A stretch of 64,000 bases of DNA from Opisthorchis felineus (GCA_004794785.1 SJOL01008692.1:1246868-1310867); one strand, 5' to 3'; numbered from the stretch's first letter, positions 25,701 to 39,905 are shown. A program made the numbers and translations. Notes: a model not told the origin generated them from the letters alone.

Positions 25701-27599
25701 CGGGTGTCCCATCAAAACAAAGTCAAGGAATTCGTCGCAGCTAGTACGGTTGGTGAAGCTTTTTATGATAGACAGCCCACGCCGTATATAGGTACACGCC
25801 AAGGTTTTATCTTCACCGGTATACTGACTCCTTGATAGTGTCGTTGGTGCAATTAGTTGGCTTATGGGCAGTGCAGGCAGACAGAAGAATAAGCCTCAAG
25901 TTCTTCTGAGTGCTGCGCAAACTCAGTGGAATGAGACGTCCTTTTTGGCATGCTCAGCGTGGAATTAGGGGACATATGCTGAACTACGGGCAATTCACCA
26001 GGCGGGGTGTATGAGTCGTGGTTTCGTCATCCCGGCGTCGTACTTAAGGCAAAGGATGGCTTCGTATATGAACACTTTGGGTGAGTCCGTTGGGGTTTTC
26101 AGGAGAGTTAGAATTGTCCAAAGAATAGTGGAAAATTAAGACTAGTATGGATCAAGTATATTTTTGAGACCACTGAGGGCGCAGGACGGTTCGCTGCCAC
26201 CCGTTGGAATGCATCAAGAAATAGCAGACAGCTGAGTGGTTACAATGTCTAACTACCATAGTGAGGTGGCTCTGTACGATTTCACAAAAATGATCGAGGT
26301 TCTAGTAGAGATATTGTGGTGTGGCGATATGGGATCAGTGCAAACCGACCTGTCTGTATGCTAAAATGAGGAATGTCCATTAGCCAAATTCTGCGCCTGT
26401 AAGCTTGCATATGGTTGCGTAGTCGTCCATGAGGCTGGGTAGGAAGGACAGATGCATGAAAAGACATTTCCGGAAATTATGGTTGGAGCGCACGTGCCTT
26501 CGTAGCTACCTCGTGTTACCTGCTGTTTAAATTGCAGGCATCTGTGGTAGCATGATTTTCATGTAGTTGGGCGTCCTAGGGGGAAAAGGTGGTAAAAAAC
26601 ATCACAGACAGTGTTTGGAACGATTCAGTGACGCTCACTTAGAAAATAGGTTAGGGAGCTGCAGGCGAACGCAAGTTACCATTTAGGGGCAATGGTGAAC
26701 AGTGGCATACTGACAGGACATTCGGATGGCACTTGTGAGTTTCTGTTAACTCACACATGAGATATCCTCTTAACTCCGCTACAAATGATGTTTTGGATTC
26801 ATAAAATGATTTACTGGGATACGTGCTACAACCGCATCAAACATAAGCCATCGACGCAGACTTTCGACACCAGCTTCTTTCTACTCAATTTTCTGTTATT
26901 ACTGTTGAAATTATCGATAGTTTCAATGGTAAGCCAATCGCTCTAATTAGAACGTTGTTAGAATCACCTGTTGTGTATTGTTACTATAAAAAATCAGGGA
27001 AGGAGTTGTGATGTATGAAGTGGGGTTAACTGAGCGTGCGTTTTGGGTCAATCAAGGTTTACTCAACACTGCGGGTAGAGCATTGGATGAAAGGGAAAAA
27101 TGCCTGAAAGCACGGCAGAGTGTGGAGTATGAGGCTGTGCATGGAATTAGGTAGGTCATTGGGAGGATGACATGCAACTGAATGAAAAGCTGCCAACTGT
27201 GCAGGCCTTAGCACCTTGGGGGCCAGGGATTGCGGAAGTAGAGGACCTGATACAGAAAGACCCGGCAAATGTTTAGGGATGGGTACCGGAAGAAAAGGAT
27301 AACAAGGTTGGACAAGTGCGGATGGGCAGGCAAAGCACACTGGTTGGAATTGGTGATGGGAAGTCGGGGTTCGTCGGGAGTTTGGAGGAAAAAGACGGGG
27401 CTGGTCACGTCGTGTGGATTAAAGGATATTTGTTCTTGGGGCAGCAGGATAGGTAAACCTTGCGGTCCCCAGTTAGATCATCATTATCAGAGACAGTTAG
27501 ATCGCCTCGGGACTGGCCGACTTAGTCACCAGTGTTGGGATATATTAAACATGATTGTGGAAGTGAGTGTAGGTGGCAATATTCCGGCATAAACAATGA
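22752..27599. other. intergenic, nothing recognised
   Basis: Open frames such as 23,184-23,552 plus and 24,054-24,407 minus show no motif I can assign, and no splice-site pattern links them. Confidence 0.5.
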
Positions 27600-28836
27600 G
27601 ATTCACGGATTAACGGATTCCATGATTGATTCACAGGATAGAGGCTTTTGCCCAAGTTTCCCGGGTTGGTTTCGTTCTTGTCGTTCAGCGGTTGTCGTTC
27701 ACCTGAAAGGCACAAATGAAAAAAGGGTGTAGCACTGCTCTTTAAGTTCTCAGCGCGGGGCAGTAATTTTGCCAGCACGAGGACTCGCATAGGAAAGTGT
27801 CTAACCGTGCTTTGAACTGGGTTCTAGATGGAGCGTGGACAACCGTCGGGGGAAGATTATTCCACGAAGCTACTGCACGAAATGAGAAAAACGTTTGCCT
27901 ACTAAGTGTTCGCTCCGAGCTTGAAAATATTCTTATGATCTCCCCGCCGTGTGTTTGATGGCTCAACGGTGAAAAACCTGTTGGCCAAACCTTGTTCAAA
28001 CAGGGCATAAGTAAGAATTAGGTCTCCTCGGAGGCGGCGACACTCGAGGGGAAAGAGGCCAAGCACCGTGAAACGCATTTCGTAGCCCACGGATTTAAGG
28101 CTGGCAACCATTTCCGTAGCAGCTCGCTGGACACGCCCAGTGAGGGTTACGTCCTTCGTGCGCTCTGAGTAGACAACCTGGTTGGCGTATGCAAGAAGCG
28201 GTCTGAAATAGGCCACATAGGTATTTGGAATTCCATGCGAGTAATACGGGAGAAGGTGCTCCGAGTCATCCGTAGAACGGCGAATGCTTTTTGGGCCGAT
28301 TTCTCATGGTGCAGTGAGAAGGACATGTTTGAAGAGAGCCAGATACCCAAATCCTTTTTGGTATCTATCTTTGTGATGTCTTCTGGACCATTCTCACCAT
28401 GCACGACATAGGCGTTCGCTGAGTCTCCTCCGAATGATATATGGACGCACTTCTCGTCATTCAGAGGAAGGTGCCAGTCCAACGACCACTGCTTTGCAGC
28501 GTCCACATCCATTTGAAGGGCACTGGCATTTGAACTCCGGGATTTCAAGTCGTCCGCCAAATGTAGACGTGGACTTGAAAGAACGTCTGGAAGGTCTTTG
28601 ACGTATATCAGAAACAGCAGTGGTCCCAGAACGGAGCCTTGAGGAACTCCAATGGAGGCAGTCACTGGAGAATAGCAGGTCGAGCCTACTTTCACTCGGA
28701 ATGTTCTGTCTGATAGGAACGCCTTGACTCAGAGTAGGATTTTCCCTTGAACCCCGTAAGACTCGAGTTTGTGGAGCAGCGGGACGTTTGGGATTCGATC
28801 GAATGCTTTTGAGAAGTCAAAGACTGATGAGGCCAA
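27600..28836 (-). mobile_element. CR1/Jockey-like LINE, 5'-truncated copy 1
   Basis: Minus-strand remains of a non-LTR reverse transcriptase from motif A to the C-terminus. In order: FDFSKAFD (near 28,830), an inactivating TGA before [35 protein letters not shown] where Y/FADD is expected, [15 protein letters not shown], and [17 protein letters not shown]. The last block, [18 protein letters not shown], is the usual C-terminal signature of this group. The longest intact frame is 182 codons (28,147-28,695), followed by frameshifts. The 3' end is two 8-bp units of AATCCGTK at 27,600-27,620; short 8-bp terminal repeats are a known CR1 feature. The 5' end stops abruptly just before motif A. A second copy lies at 38,443-39,905. 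Confidence 0.88.
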
Positions 28837-31800
28837 AATACATATGACGGGCATGAAAAAGTGCTACCGGATATCCTGAAAGTCCGTGCGGATTTTATTG
28901 TGGTATGTGTGTCTGAAATGTAGATGCTTTTGTAAGCTGCAAATCAATGCGGAAAATCACGAGTCAGCTTACAAACGCTATCACCGGAGCTGATAAGTGG
29001 TATCCAAGACCAGAGCTCGGAGTTGGTGAGAGTGCTACCGCCGTCGAGTGTGGGATGCTTACAAGTTATGTTGAGGACGACAGCGCCGTTGTCTCTATTA
29101 AGCTACAGTGTATAAGTGACAGCAAGCGGAAGCCGAGTGAAGTAAGAATTTAGTGCTCCGAAGGAGCAGATTTAACGCACTCACTAGATAGATCGTCACT
29201 GCGGCTACGCCCAAGTGTGCAATGTTGAAGATGCATGAGGTCCTGGAATTCTAAGGCTCAAGTTTCTGCCACTATAACCCACACCTTTTTCATCTTTGTT
29301 TCATCCAATAATGAGCATGACACTTAATCCCGACATTGCCATATTGTTGTACACAAGGATCGTCATTACCGATATTGTGGGATTAACTGAGCAAGTAGTG
29401 GGTCCGAATTTATAACGGTAAGATGCCCGATCAATTTGACTGAGATAAGTAAATACTTGTGCATTTTTTCTTTCACACTCCCTGTAGAATGAAAATGGCT
29501 TCAGTAAAACGAGAACTGGGATGACTGCCCATTACGTATTAACCAATGCAACCAGTAAATAAAAACATAATTCGCTAGAGTTGGTTGCGTTTTTCGCGTG
29601 TGCATTGCAGAAAACATGTATGAGTATAGAGGACCGTCGTGGCCGTTGGATTAGGCTGTGATGAATAGCTGAACCCTCATAACCAGTGGTGCGCACTGGT
29701 ATGGGCTTAGCAGTTTCGATAAGCAGCCAAGTCAAACGGAAACGCGTACGGTTATCTTGATGAAGAGCAATGGCTGGCCATATTTTCCGACAAGATCGTT
29801 GCGCATAATGAGATATTCCAGCTCAGAAGGATCATTAATTCTCAGATGGATATCTGATAATGCTACATACTCCACTGATTAGTTTTGCAAATCTGAGAAT
29901 GGGGATCAGTCACAGAGGGGAACACTCGCATCACTGCTGCGCGATGCATCAAGCTGTCTAGGATTAATAACTGAATGCGAGGTGAGCTCCTCAAGAAACG
30001 GTGTTGTGCCGACGTTCGCTAAACAAAATAATTCAATTAGTTACGTCTGTAAAGCATAACGCATACAAACGTTATTCAATTATCCACCTTGGTGAACTTT
30101 GAATTGGGTGTTCAGTAGACTATACCTCCCATTGAAAAAACCGCAGATTGTCAAAATATGCTTATATTTGAATTTGTGCTTCATCTCGGAAACCGGTTAT
30201 TACATGCAAATCGGTGGTGGTTGATAACCTTGAGCTTTTGATCATTTGAAAAAAGTGCTATGAGTAAAATACCACGTAACCGGGTTATAATAACGCCTTG
30301 TAAAATCCTCAATTTCGAAAATACCGTGGCTTCAGCTGAATCAATTTTGGTTTACTTCTAGTGGGCGGCCACCTCAATTGGTACGGACCCTTGAAGTTGG
30401 GAAACAAAACTATTATTATTAATAACCGCTAAATGATATGTTCAACAAAGCCCACAGAGGAGAGTTTCGTGGAAAAATATTTAGACAGACTTTGGTAAGT
30501 GCCTTTGAAAAGTTTCAAGGGATCACTTCGGGAATTACAATGGAGTCAGCCAGAGTGGCCTATTCGTCCGCTTTGCGCAAGAGATTGATTACGCAGGGAA
30601 AAATTTTATGAAAACCTTACGCTTTGAGGCCAAGAATTTTGAAACGGTTCGAGGTTGATCAAAATGTAGGCACAAATGCATTTCAGGACCCTGAAGGTTA
30701 CAAAACGTGTGCTTCGTCTGTCAAGTTTTAGGTAGCAATCGATTTGATTCTTTAGCACCCTATCTGAGTCAGTGGCATTCCCGGTCGTTGGAACAAGATT
30801 GTGATTTTTAGTTGGGTCAAGATATATAAAATCCTGGGTCAGCAGGTTTGTCATCAGGTTTTTCCATCAATTTAGTAATGATTAAAGTGGTTGTTTCGTT
30901 CATGTCCCTCTTTTTGGAGAAGCTTGTCCTGGTTGAATGGTTGGAAAAGCAGCATTCGGAAACCAGGAGGGTAAGCCTCCAGGCTGGTGTCAAAAATTGT
31001 GAATGGAGTCGGTTAACTTATTTGGGGTCTTCATGAGGCCATTAATGTGAGGGAGTTAAATATTTTGGCCTGTCACAAAGAGGCTGTTTAGGATAGCTTC
31101 CGACGTGTCGTGAGTTCGCCGAACGATTCTATTCTGGAAGGTGTTTCGTAAGACCGGACACTTGAAGTGGCTTTACTGGCTAGGAATTGTAAACAGTTTT
31201 GTGGTAAAAGAAATAGGGGACATTTATTGCCTCGCGTTTTCGGGATACGAGTTTCTTTTTGACGGACCAGGCACAATCAGAACGGTCATGCGCCTACAAT
31301 GCAACGAGGCAACCAGTGCAGACACCATCAAACGCGGGGAGACAGTTCATAAGACCCTGTTGATCCAAAAATATCGTATTTTTAAGCCTATTGTAGTTCT
31401 CGATAAACATGCCCTCATTGTGCAGATAAAATTATCTCATTTATGGCGCGGCTTTCGTTTTCCTAGGGCATGTAGCAGTAGACCGAGAATGAGAACTTGT
31501 ATTAGTTTAAAGTGCTATGACTGAATCCTGTCCATGTGCATTGAGGATCAACGCTCAGTTTTGTAATATGGTTGTTTTTGTCAAGTAAAGTGAGCAGCGT
31601 CTATCGCTTTTGTCCCTGATTTTGCGCAAGAGGTCTGTAATATGGTGGCATTCGGGAGTGCCATTTTGCGTACAGCTGAAATTAGAAGGTGCTTGAATGA
31701 TCAGCAAACAGAATTGTTTTTGTCTTGGTCGCACCACAGAAAAGCTTATAGCAGTGAGGATGTTTATTCTGAAGCGGCTGGTTCCTACTTATGGTATGAA

Positions 31801-34800
31801 TAATACTTCAGCTGCGAATATATTCAGCGTTTTCGCCTAAGTAACGATCGTGCACATATATCACTTTGCGTTGTTTTTGTATGTATGAGTTTTCCGCATA
31901 CACAAGTGTTTCCTAACGCCTACCGCGACAAGTGAATGACATCAGCCGTGCAAGATCTAACCTGTGTTTTGAATCTTGGTGTCGGGTGATATGATAAAAT
32001 CGGTCCAAAATCAGCTTGAGCGGAACACCTTAAGGATAAAATTCTGGACGTCCGCTTACACTCACGACAGTGATCTTCAGTCAGCGTTTTGTAAAATAGA
32101 TTGCACTTTACTGGACGCATTATGAATCTCCAAAATGTAAAACTCTGAGTTTAGAGGAAGGCGCGGAGGACCGCGAGCTTCGGACTGCTGGTAAACTTAT
32201 CCACCCATAATGTGCTGCGGTCTCTTGATCTCACGCTGCGGTTAAAATAACCTATAAGATGATGAAAACAGCTTATGTCTGTAACACCTTTATTTCGTCA
32301 AATTTGCGTTGGAAAGGCGTTGTGGAATCAAGCGAAGTAGGCTTTGTTTCTTGCTTACAATCAGCTTATCGCTAGGTTTTAAAGAAATCGCGTAAATCCT
32401 CTGGATCCTGCTATGTTTGATCCTTGAAAGCTAATGGAGCTAATGATTAGAGTGAGAGCGCATAGGAATAACAGCTCGAATGGGCATTTGCTGAGAGACC
32501 TCCAAAAATAACTCTGTGCTCTGGTTATTTTGTTAATTGAACAGGCAAGGCGCTACCAGGGCATATAATGTTGTCTGAGGCGCCTTAGCATGGCAAAGCA
32601 AAGACGCCCGGTGTTTTGCCGACGAAAAGGCAATGAGTTACAGGCGTTTTGCATAAAAGCCTACAAAGCCTATAAAATATTTCCTACTTGGTTGCACAGC
32701 GTGTGACAGCTTCCACTGGCAGTTCGCAGCAGTCGTACTAGCGCAATGCAGGGCGGCCACTAGCGAACTTGTACCTCCAACGCGGTCACCTTATCCTAGG
32801 TAGTCCCTTCTTGTGGCTTTAATACCCAGCACTTCACTCAGCAGCTTCCCGATATTACTCTTGTTCTAATCATTTGGCGGTAAAAGACAGCCCCTTTCCG
32901 GTGCGGAGCACTAATAAAAGCCATGAGCCGACTGTGGCCAGTGGATGGGTGTCGGTCTATTCAGTACCTGCCCTAACGTGGGCGAGTCGTCAGCTTCGGG
33001 ATACAAATGGAAGTTTAAGGGGTCATGAACACTACATACCTAACCGTTCTTTCAGCTAGTTATTCTGGTTATACACTGTAACATCTTTCAGTGCCGTTTT
33101 GATTTTGTTGTGCAAGAGAATTCTCTACTTTTCGTCCGCAGTCGGCCGGGCCTAAAAGCAGTGTACACGGTTTACAAAAGTGCAAATGTATCCTCTGCTC
33201 TAAAATTTTATGGGGCCGCCAGGCAGGAGAAGCTCCTACCAGTGCCTAGAGACAGTGGTGCATACAACTACGCAATCAACCATAGTATCTGAGTAAAAAT
33301 GGTACAAAAGCGAACAGACCAACCACCGTACTATCAATCAAACGCCAGCTATGGCGTAGCTCTATGCTGCGACCCCCAATCTCTTCATGTATGACCCAAC
33401 TTTGGGACCAGAAAACTGGGTTTTGCACGGATGGGTGTGTGTTGCATCAGATACCTGAGTAATTGTGCACATGCTAACCGCAAACGATAGCTGATTGCCT
33501 AGACCTAAAGAAAGTCTTTGACTCCACAGAGAGTTCATTCCTTTTACATGTTTTGCCGAAGTTGATGCCCACGCGGTTTGTCAGTAGACCTCATTCTATC
33601 TATTCTGACATTTCGGATAACGTACGAGTTTACGGCGATGTGTTCAGGGGTTTTCTACAACTATCAGGTTCAAAAGGCCACTTGCTCGTCATCGTTCTTT
33701 AATCTTGCCTTCGAAATCAGCATAAACTGTTCATAAATAAACTGGTAGACCGTGTAAACGGCATTCTAATGATTATCGCTTGTCCGCAAGTCCACCTCAC
33801 CTGGAACTTTGGGCCAGCTCCATACATGCTTACGCGTCTTGGACCGGTAGGCTGAAAATTGCTTTCCCAGGATTTTGAGTCATCCTTGTCCATCAATAGC
33901 TTTGACGGTAATAACGTGGGACTGCTTGCTGGTTTGCTGATTTATAGAGCGGAATAGGCCTATATCGTAACATGACGGATGAAGACGCCGCACGCAGTAC
34001 CAGAGCACGGCCAGCACCTGCATGCCCTTGCCGTCTTTGACTTCGAAAACGAGATTCACTGGAGTCAAGGGATCATATGCACAGGGTGACCGCAAAAGAG
34101 GTCTTTCTGTTTGGTCGCGCGACTTACTTTCTCTAAACTAAGGACCTTGGACGGAATAAAATTTCATCATAGGTGCCTTTTTAATAAAGCAGGCCTTAAC
34201 TATCTGCGGTGGGTTTTGCAAAGAAGCGCTGCATAGACTATTGCACTGTGATGTATCAAAATCACGCAAGAACGGGCTAAAGCGCGTCAAACCTGCGCGC
34301 ATTGGGCACGTGTTAGTTACGCACAGCCACAAACTGTAGGATAAAGCACTGTTTTCGACCCCAAGCTGTTGCTGTAGGATGGCCCGCGGCAAACAGACCA
34401 TGACCTGACCATGATTGCTTGATACGGGATTTTCTCACCTTCCTGCCTACGATTCACTCGACTTTTCGTACACATGGTCGCAAGCCCTACAGGGTATGAC
34501 ACGTGACCGACCGGAGCTGCCAACGTGGTCATCGCCGTTGGACTGCCCAGCTGAATCTTGTCATCATATGATGCGTTAATAGTTAAAAAACCTGGATCAC
34601 TCTCACTAACTTTTTATTTCCACTTGATATTCGGATGCCCTTATATCACTGACTTCCTAATGTATGCCTACCTTGTTCGTCATCGTCCCCCATCCAGACG
34701 TAAGGTCCTTTGTAATAAATTCACTCCTGTCCCCATTTCTCCACCTTAACTAGGGTATTCCCTCTCACGGTTGTATTGTAGTTGAAAACTAGCGTTTACT

Positions 34801-37800
34801 GCTTTTGTACACCTGTTGATAGTGACCAACAAAGGAGCAGCAAGCTTGCGTAGGCGGTGAGCGATTCGTTGCAACACGTGGTGTGCGGCGATGATTTGTT
34901 GTTCATAAACCAGATTGCATTAAAATTAACTTGACCGCCGAAACAGGGTACGGTTTGACGCACATCTGAGCATTTCAACTGTAAAGTAAGTCATCTGATG
35001 TCCATTGCACTTCTGGTAGGGCTGAGTTTCTAGCAGCCATCGGAAAATGGTTGTTTCCACCGACCCAGACTTCTCACATCCAAGTACAGGCAACAGGGCA
35101 GCAGGCTACCTGCTACTGCTACTGGAGGGATTCTTCAGTGTTGCACAAGCGATATGTTGATATTACTGTGAATAATTGTGAGATAAGTCAGGCATATCAA
35201 ACATCCACCGTTCCTAGAGGACGTGATGATAAAATCGATCCGTGTGCTGCAAAGGTCGAAGAGAATAATCATCTAGATTAAACATCAACCGATTAAACTT
35301 GTTCTTACCAGGGTATATCACGAAAATCCTTGGAATATAATTACTACCTCGTTTTGTTCATTCAGACAAATGTTCGCTCCCTGGGAAAGCTGCAACTGCT
35401 TCCGGCTTAAAGGTCACCGAGCTAGTAGAAAAAGTATCTATTCAACCATCATTCATCCAGCTAATATTTATATGCGCACGCTACAATATCGAGGTCGCTT
35501 TATCCGTTCAGTTGATTGTGATTCTGATTTCAATTGTCAGAGTAAAGCGGGTTAATGCCCTTATTCGTACTTTATCAACTTTTTGGGTGCTACAAGCAGA
35601 GGGGCACCACTCTGGCTCTCCCTCTGGTAGTCTAGTAAGGCTGGTAGACAGTTTAACTGGTCAAGTGCCATGATCTCAAGTGCTCGTGGCAGTAGTTCGT
35701 TGCATGCCTTGATCACCCTCCTGAGGAGTCTTTGGCCAAATGACAGACTATCTGTACGCTAATACGTCGAAAGATATGTGTCGTTTGGTGTTTCCCACTA
35801 GCTGAATGGGAAGTAGGCGGAATGTTGATACTTTGTTGTTATGCTGGTGACAGGAAGGGCACTGGGTTAAAGAAGCCGATAAGCTCGACACTAGGCGTAG
35901 AATATCCTCCTGGGTTATAATATTGTATTATGTTCCCTCGCTCCCGCTGAAGCAGAGCGTGATCGTGTTTTGAGGTCCGGTCTCACCCCCGACACGTTAA
36001 TTCTGAGCCTTGCACGTGCGGCCCACCATCACTTATCACTATTTCTCAAAGTAACTAGGAAGCTTAAAACAGCATTTTAAGGTCACCTTGTGATTCCAAT
36101 TTGTCCTCCTTTCATGGCTTTATATCCTCCGTCAATAAACGACGACCCTGGCTAAAAAATCTGATGGATGTTGTTCATATGTTTTCAAAAGCCTGGGTCT
36201 TAAAACGTCCTGTTTTGGTTGCGCACCCAATACTCGTTTCCGCCGGAAGAAGGTGCCACCGACTTTAGCTTTCGGCCCCAGCTGCCAAACAAAAAATTGT
36301 GTCCACTCACGCAATGAGCCATGGAACTTGCACCGCAGTACCACACTCTGTACTATGGTGCGACCTGCCTAGTCGAAGGCCTTGCTGAGGTTGGTAAACA
36401 CCGCGTGAGTTCTCTCAGGCAGGTGCTTCGCAGCAGGCTTCACGATCCGTTGGCAGGTTTAAACTGTGGGATATCCTACGTACAAATCCGTGTCTACCCG
36501 GAAGGGAACGCGTCCAACCACTGAGTGACAATAATTCAAGGTCCTCAAACAAGTCGTTTATGGTCACGTGACCCATAAAATTTTAACCCTTCTGCCGTGG
36601 CCTAGTAATTTCCCTGCCCGATTGCTGGGGCGGTCTCCCACTTCAGATGGCTAGTCCAATGTATGTTTTAGGGTTGTTGCAGTGGTGTTGATCGGCTTCT
36701 GTACCATACATGGCTGAGTTCTATTAACCCATGACACTGACGTCTTTAGGAGCACCTAGCGACTACTCCACTTCCATGGAACTGCGGGTTGCTTCACGCA
36801 AGCAGTTTTCTTCTGAAGCCTTCGTCGTTCTGTCAGCCATATACACACACGTAGTGGTTCTCAGAAAAATGTTGTTTAAGCGGTCCGGCACACTTTTGGA
36901 CAACAATGGTGACTATAGCCCAGATGATTACTGGCCCCGAAAGCTTGTCCTTGCCTTCCGTTCAAGAGTTACCCACGCACTGGTTATTTTAGGCCCAATT
37001 TTCGCCTTTGGTGAAAGAATTCTCCCGCGGCCATTCGTTGTCAGCTATCGTTTGCATTCGGGCGTTTCGCACCGTTATATTTTTAATAGCCATCCAGAAA
37101 TTCGCCCTATTTGAATAGGTGTCGTTCTTTTGCTCTGTTTTCTCCGTGCTTTGGCGCCGTGTGAGATTTTCAAGGGGTGTGTGAGGCTAAACCCTCTTTA
37201 AAGTATTTGACACGTGCACTTTGGTTAGACCCATCAAATTTCCACGAAAAATTTCCCACATATCCTGAGTGGTCCGTAATGGCTGTGAATCTCAATGAAC
37301 ACAGTTCGCATGGGCCTAGGTACTTTGAAAATGAGCTTTTCAGTAGGCCAAAAACGAGATGCCATGTCGGTTCTCCGTCTTTCGACTAAGCAAGAAAGCA
37401 ATTGTTGTAAAATCGCTCCCTCCCAGCGTTTCTCACAATGCTACCGCCTTCGTTAGGTGCCGCAAATTTCTTGAAAGTACACTCTGTAACGCAATGGTTT
37501 CTATTTGGCTCAGAGATGCTTTGTATCAGTTGGTGCTCTACCACCCACTCCACGAACAAGGTCTTTTGCCGAAAAAAGTGGACTTCCTAACTCAATGTCG
37601 ACAGGTGAATATTCGGGTGATTGGAAACTCAGAGATGGCATACCAACTTTCGGAGTGCATGCATCCACCTCGGACCCAAGTTACTTGCACAGAAGTCCAA
37701 CAGCTATCTCTGAAGAATACGCCGATGGCTCAAATCCAGCCTCACTATCGGGTACACTTCGATTGCCATGGCCCTAGGCAATCCAGTAACACGAAAGCCA

Positions 37801-38442
37801 TCGCCAGCGCAGTTGCATCCTTGTAATTTTTAGCCGTTGCGGCGTCTTGTGTTTCTTCATTCAATCATGTTTTGTCGGCGGTAGCCACGCGAAGTTGATG
37901 GTAACCCACCCATGCTCGCAACTCCCGCCCCTAATTCATGAAGTTTCAGAGGCCACACATAACCTGCAGCAGTCCAATGTCATCGTGCCCTCCATTGGTA
38001 ATTTTTGCCTGGCGGGTAGAATCGGTGGTTGTCAGAGCAGAAGCGCCTACGCCCTATCCGAGACTCACAAAACTTGTGGCCGTGACATTCTCGCAGCTGT
38101 GATACATCAGCTCTCTTTCGTTACCCACTATTTGATATGGTTTCGAGTACAATGACACGGGCGCTTCTGTCGACCTCCGTTCCATGCTGATAAAAATCTT
38201 TAGGGGGACCCGAAGTAATGGCAATTCTGCGCGGCCTGGGTTTGCATTCTTTTAGCTTGAATCCACTCGTGAATGGCTCTATTATAACCAAAATTCGTCT
38301 GCACCCATTGCCACAACCGTGAGCACGAGCTTGTCAGGCTAAGTCATGGGGGGAAGAATGAGGGTTGTGAAATTGAGTGGCGTCTACCTGATTTGAGGAC
38401 CACTCCCACCTCCTCTATGGCTGTCCACGCTCAGTGCGGCTT
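28837..38442. other. long stretch with no recognised gene
   Basis: Apart from a LINE tail at 30,392-30,422 nothing here is identifiable. The largest open frames (31,141-31,524, 36,731-37,114, 37,359-37,826 plus) lack recognisable domains. The frame at 37,505-37,777, overlapping the last, is Ser/Pro/Thr-rich and ends near a possible CGG|GTACAC donor, but nothing else supports an exon. Confidence 0.45.
30392..30422 (+). mobile_element. LINE 3' tail, (ATT)n
   Basis: AAGTTGGGAAACAAAACTAT followed by three ATT units, matching the tail at 22,690-22,751. Only the terminus is recognisable. Confidence 0.4.
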
Positions 38443-39905
38443 TTCACGGATTCACGGATTGATACGCAAGATCGAGGCTTTCGCCCAGGTTTCCGGGTCG
38501 ATTTTTTTGTCACTCAGCGGCTACCGTTCACCTGCGAGGCAGGTAGCGGACATTTCCACGTTCCCTCAACCAACTTTGCTTAATTTGCTTAGTTAATCCG
38601 AGTTCACTGAATCACACGACTCGCCTGCTCCGCAAGCACACAAATCGCGTGGCAAACCCTGTCCCGCTCACAAACTTGACCGACAACAAGTCAGTTCCCG
38701 TCTTGTACTCATCGGAACGATTCTATGTTTTATACACACGTCAAAACTTCCTATATATAGGAAGACACAACACAGTCACCACACACATACTTGCGCGCGC
38801 AGGGGGCAGGGAGTCAGCCGAACACTTCAAGTCCACGGATAATTATGGAACACATGTAGCAGCTAAACTGCGAAGAAATCACATTCCCGCCATCCGGACT
38901 TTCACCAAGGAACTCCCACGAGTTATCCACAAACGATAAGTCATCTTTTGACTCATTCCACTGTTCACACTGTAGTTGTTTTATCCTGGTACAACTACTA
39001 TCTACCATAGTAAAAAATGTTATTAGTGCATATACCTTCTGAGTTATGTTATGACTATCGACTATCATAACCTGCGCACTAATAGGCACAAGCACAAAGG
39101 GTGTAGCACTGCTCTTTAAGTTCTCAGCACGAGACAGCAAGATTGCTAGCGCAAGGACTCGCATAAAAAAGTGTCTACAAGTGCTTTGAACTGGGTTCTA
39201 GATGGAGCGTGGACAACAGTCAGCGGAAGGTTACTCCTTGCAGCAACTACCCGAAATGAGAAAAAAGGTTGCCTAATGAAAGTGTGCGTTCTGAGCCTGA
39301 AAATCTCACCATGTCCCCGCGGTGTGTTTGCTGGCTCAGCGGTGAAAAACCCGTTGGCCAAACCTTGTTCAGACAGGGCATAAGTAAGAATTAGGTCTCC
39401 TCGGAGGAGACGATACTTCAGGGGAAAGAGGTCAAGCACCACGAGACGCGTTTCATAGTCCACGGATTTGTGGCCGGCGACCATTTTCGTAGCAGCTCGC
39501 TGGACACGCTCAGTGAGGGCTACATACTTCGTGCGTCCCTAGTAGACAACTTGGTTAGCATATTCAAGAAGCGGTCTGAAGGAGGCCCCGTGGCGTATTC
39601 GGAAGTCCTTGCTAGTAATGCGGGAGAAGGTGCGCCGAATCATCCGTAGAACGGCGAATGCCTTTTGGGCCGATCTCTCATGGTGAGTTGAGAAGGACAT
39701 GTTTGAAGAAAGAAAGACACCCAAATCCTTTTGGGCATCTATCCTCGTGATGTCTTCTGGTCCATTCTCACCATGCACGACAAAGTAGTTCGCTGAATCT
39801 CCTCCGAATGACATATGGACGCACTTTTCGTCATTCAGAGGAAGGTGCCAGTCCAACGACCACTGCTTTGCAGCGTCTGCGTCCGTTCGGAGGGCACTGG
39901 CTTCT
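38443..39905 (-). mobile_element. CR1/Jockey-like LINE copy 2, interrupted
   Basis: Homologous to 27,600-28,500. The coding remnants at 39,146-39,484 and 39,539-39,988 share [33 protein letters not shown] and [10 protein letters not shown] with copy 1. Homology to copy 1 ends near 39,905, so this copy is truncated within the reverse transcriptase and lacks the catalytic motifs. The 3' UTR (38,443-38,545), ending in two AATCCGTG units, is separated from the coding part by about 540 bp absent from copy 1 (see 38,546-39,084). Frameshifts and a stop at 39,538 show it is dead. Confidence 0.87.
38546..39084. mobile_element. unclassified insertion inside CR1 copy 2
   Basis: About 540 bp present in copy 2 and absent at the equivalent point of copy 1 (27,710-27,717). 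AGGCA occurs at both boundaries, in GCGAGGCAGG on the left and AATAGGCACAAG on the right; ACCTGCG also occurs near both ends, so the exact limits are ambiguous. The insert contains CTATATATAGG, AT-rich 3' sequence and no meaningful frame. It could be a solo LTR or a short nonautonomous element; the termini fit no class clearly. Confidence 0.55.

Noticed and set aside
29634..29710. tRNA-Ser/Leu-like segment GTCGTGGCCGTTGGATTAGG
   Set aside because: No acceptable B box or closing acceptor stem. At most it is a relic of another tRNA-derived repeat.
36731..37826. cluster of long plus-strand frames (127, 155 and 90 codons) as a multi-exon gene
   Set aside because: The frames overlap, no domain is recognisable and consistent splice sites are missing. 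Kept only as unassigned sequence.
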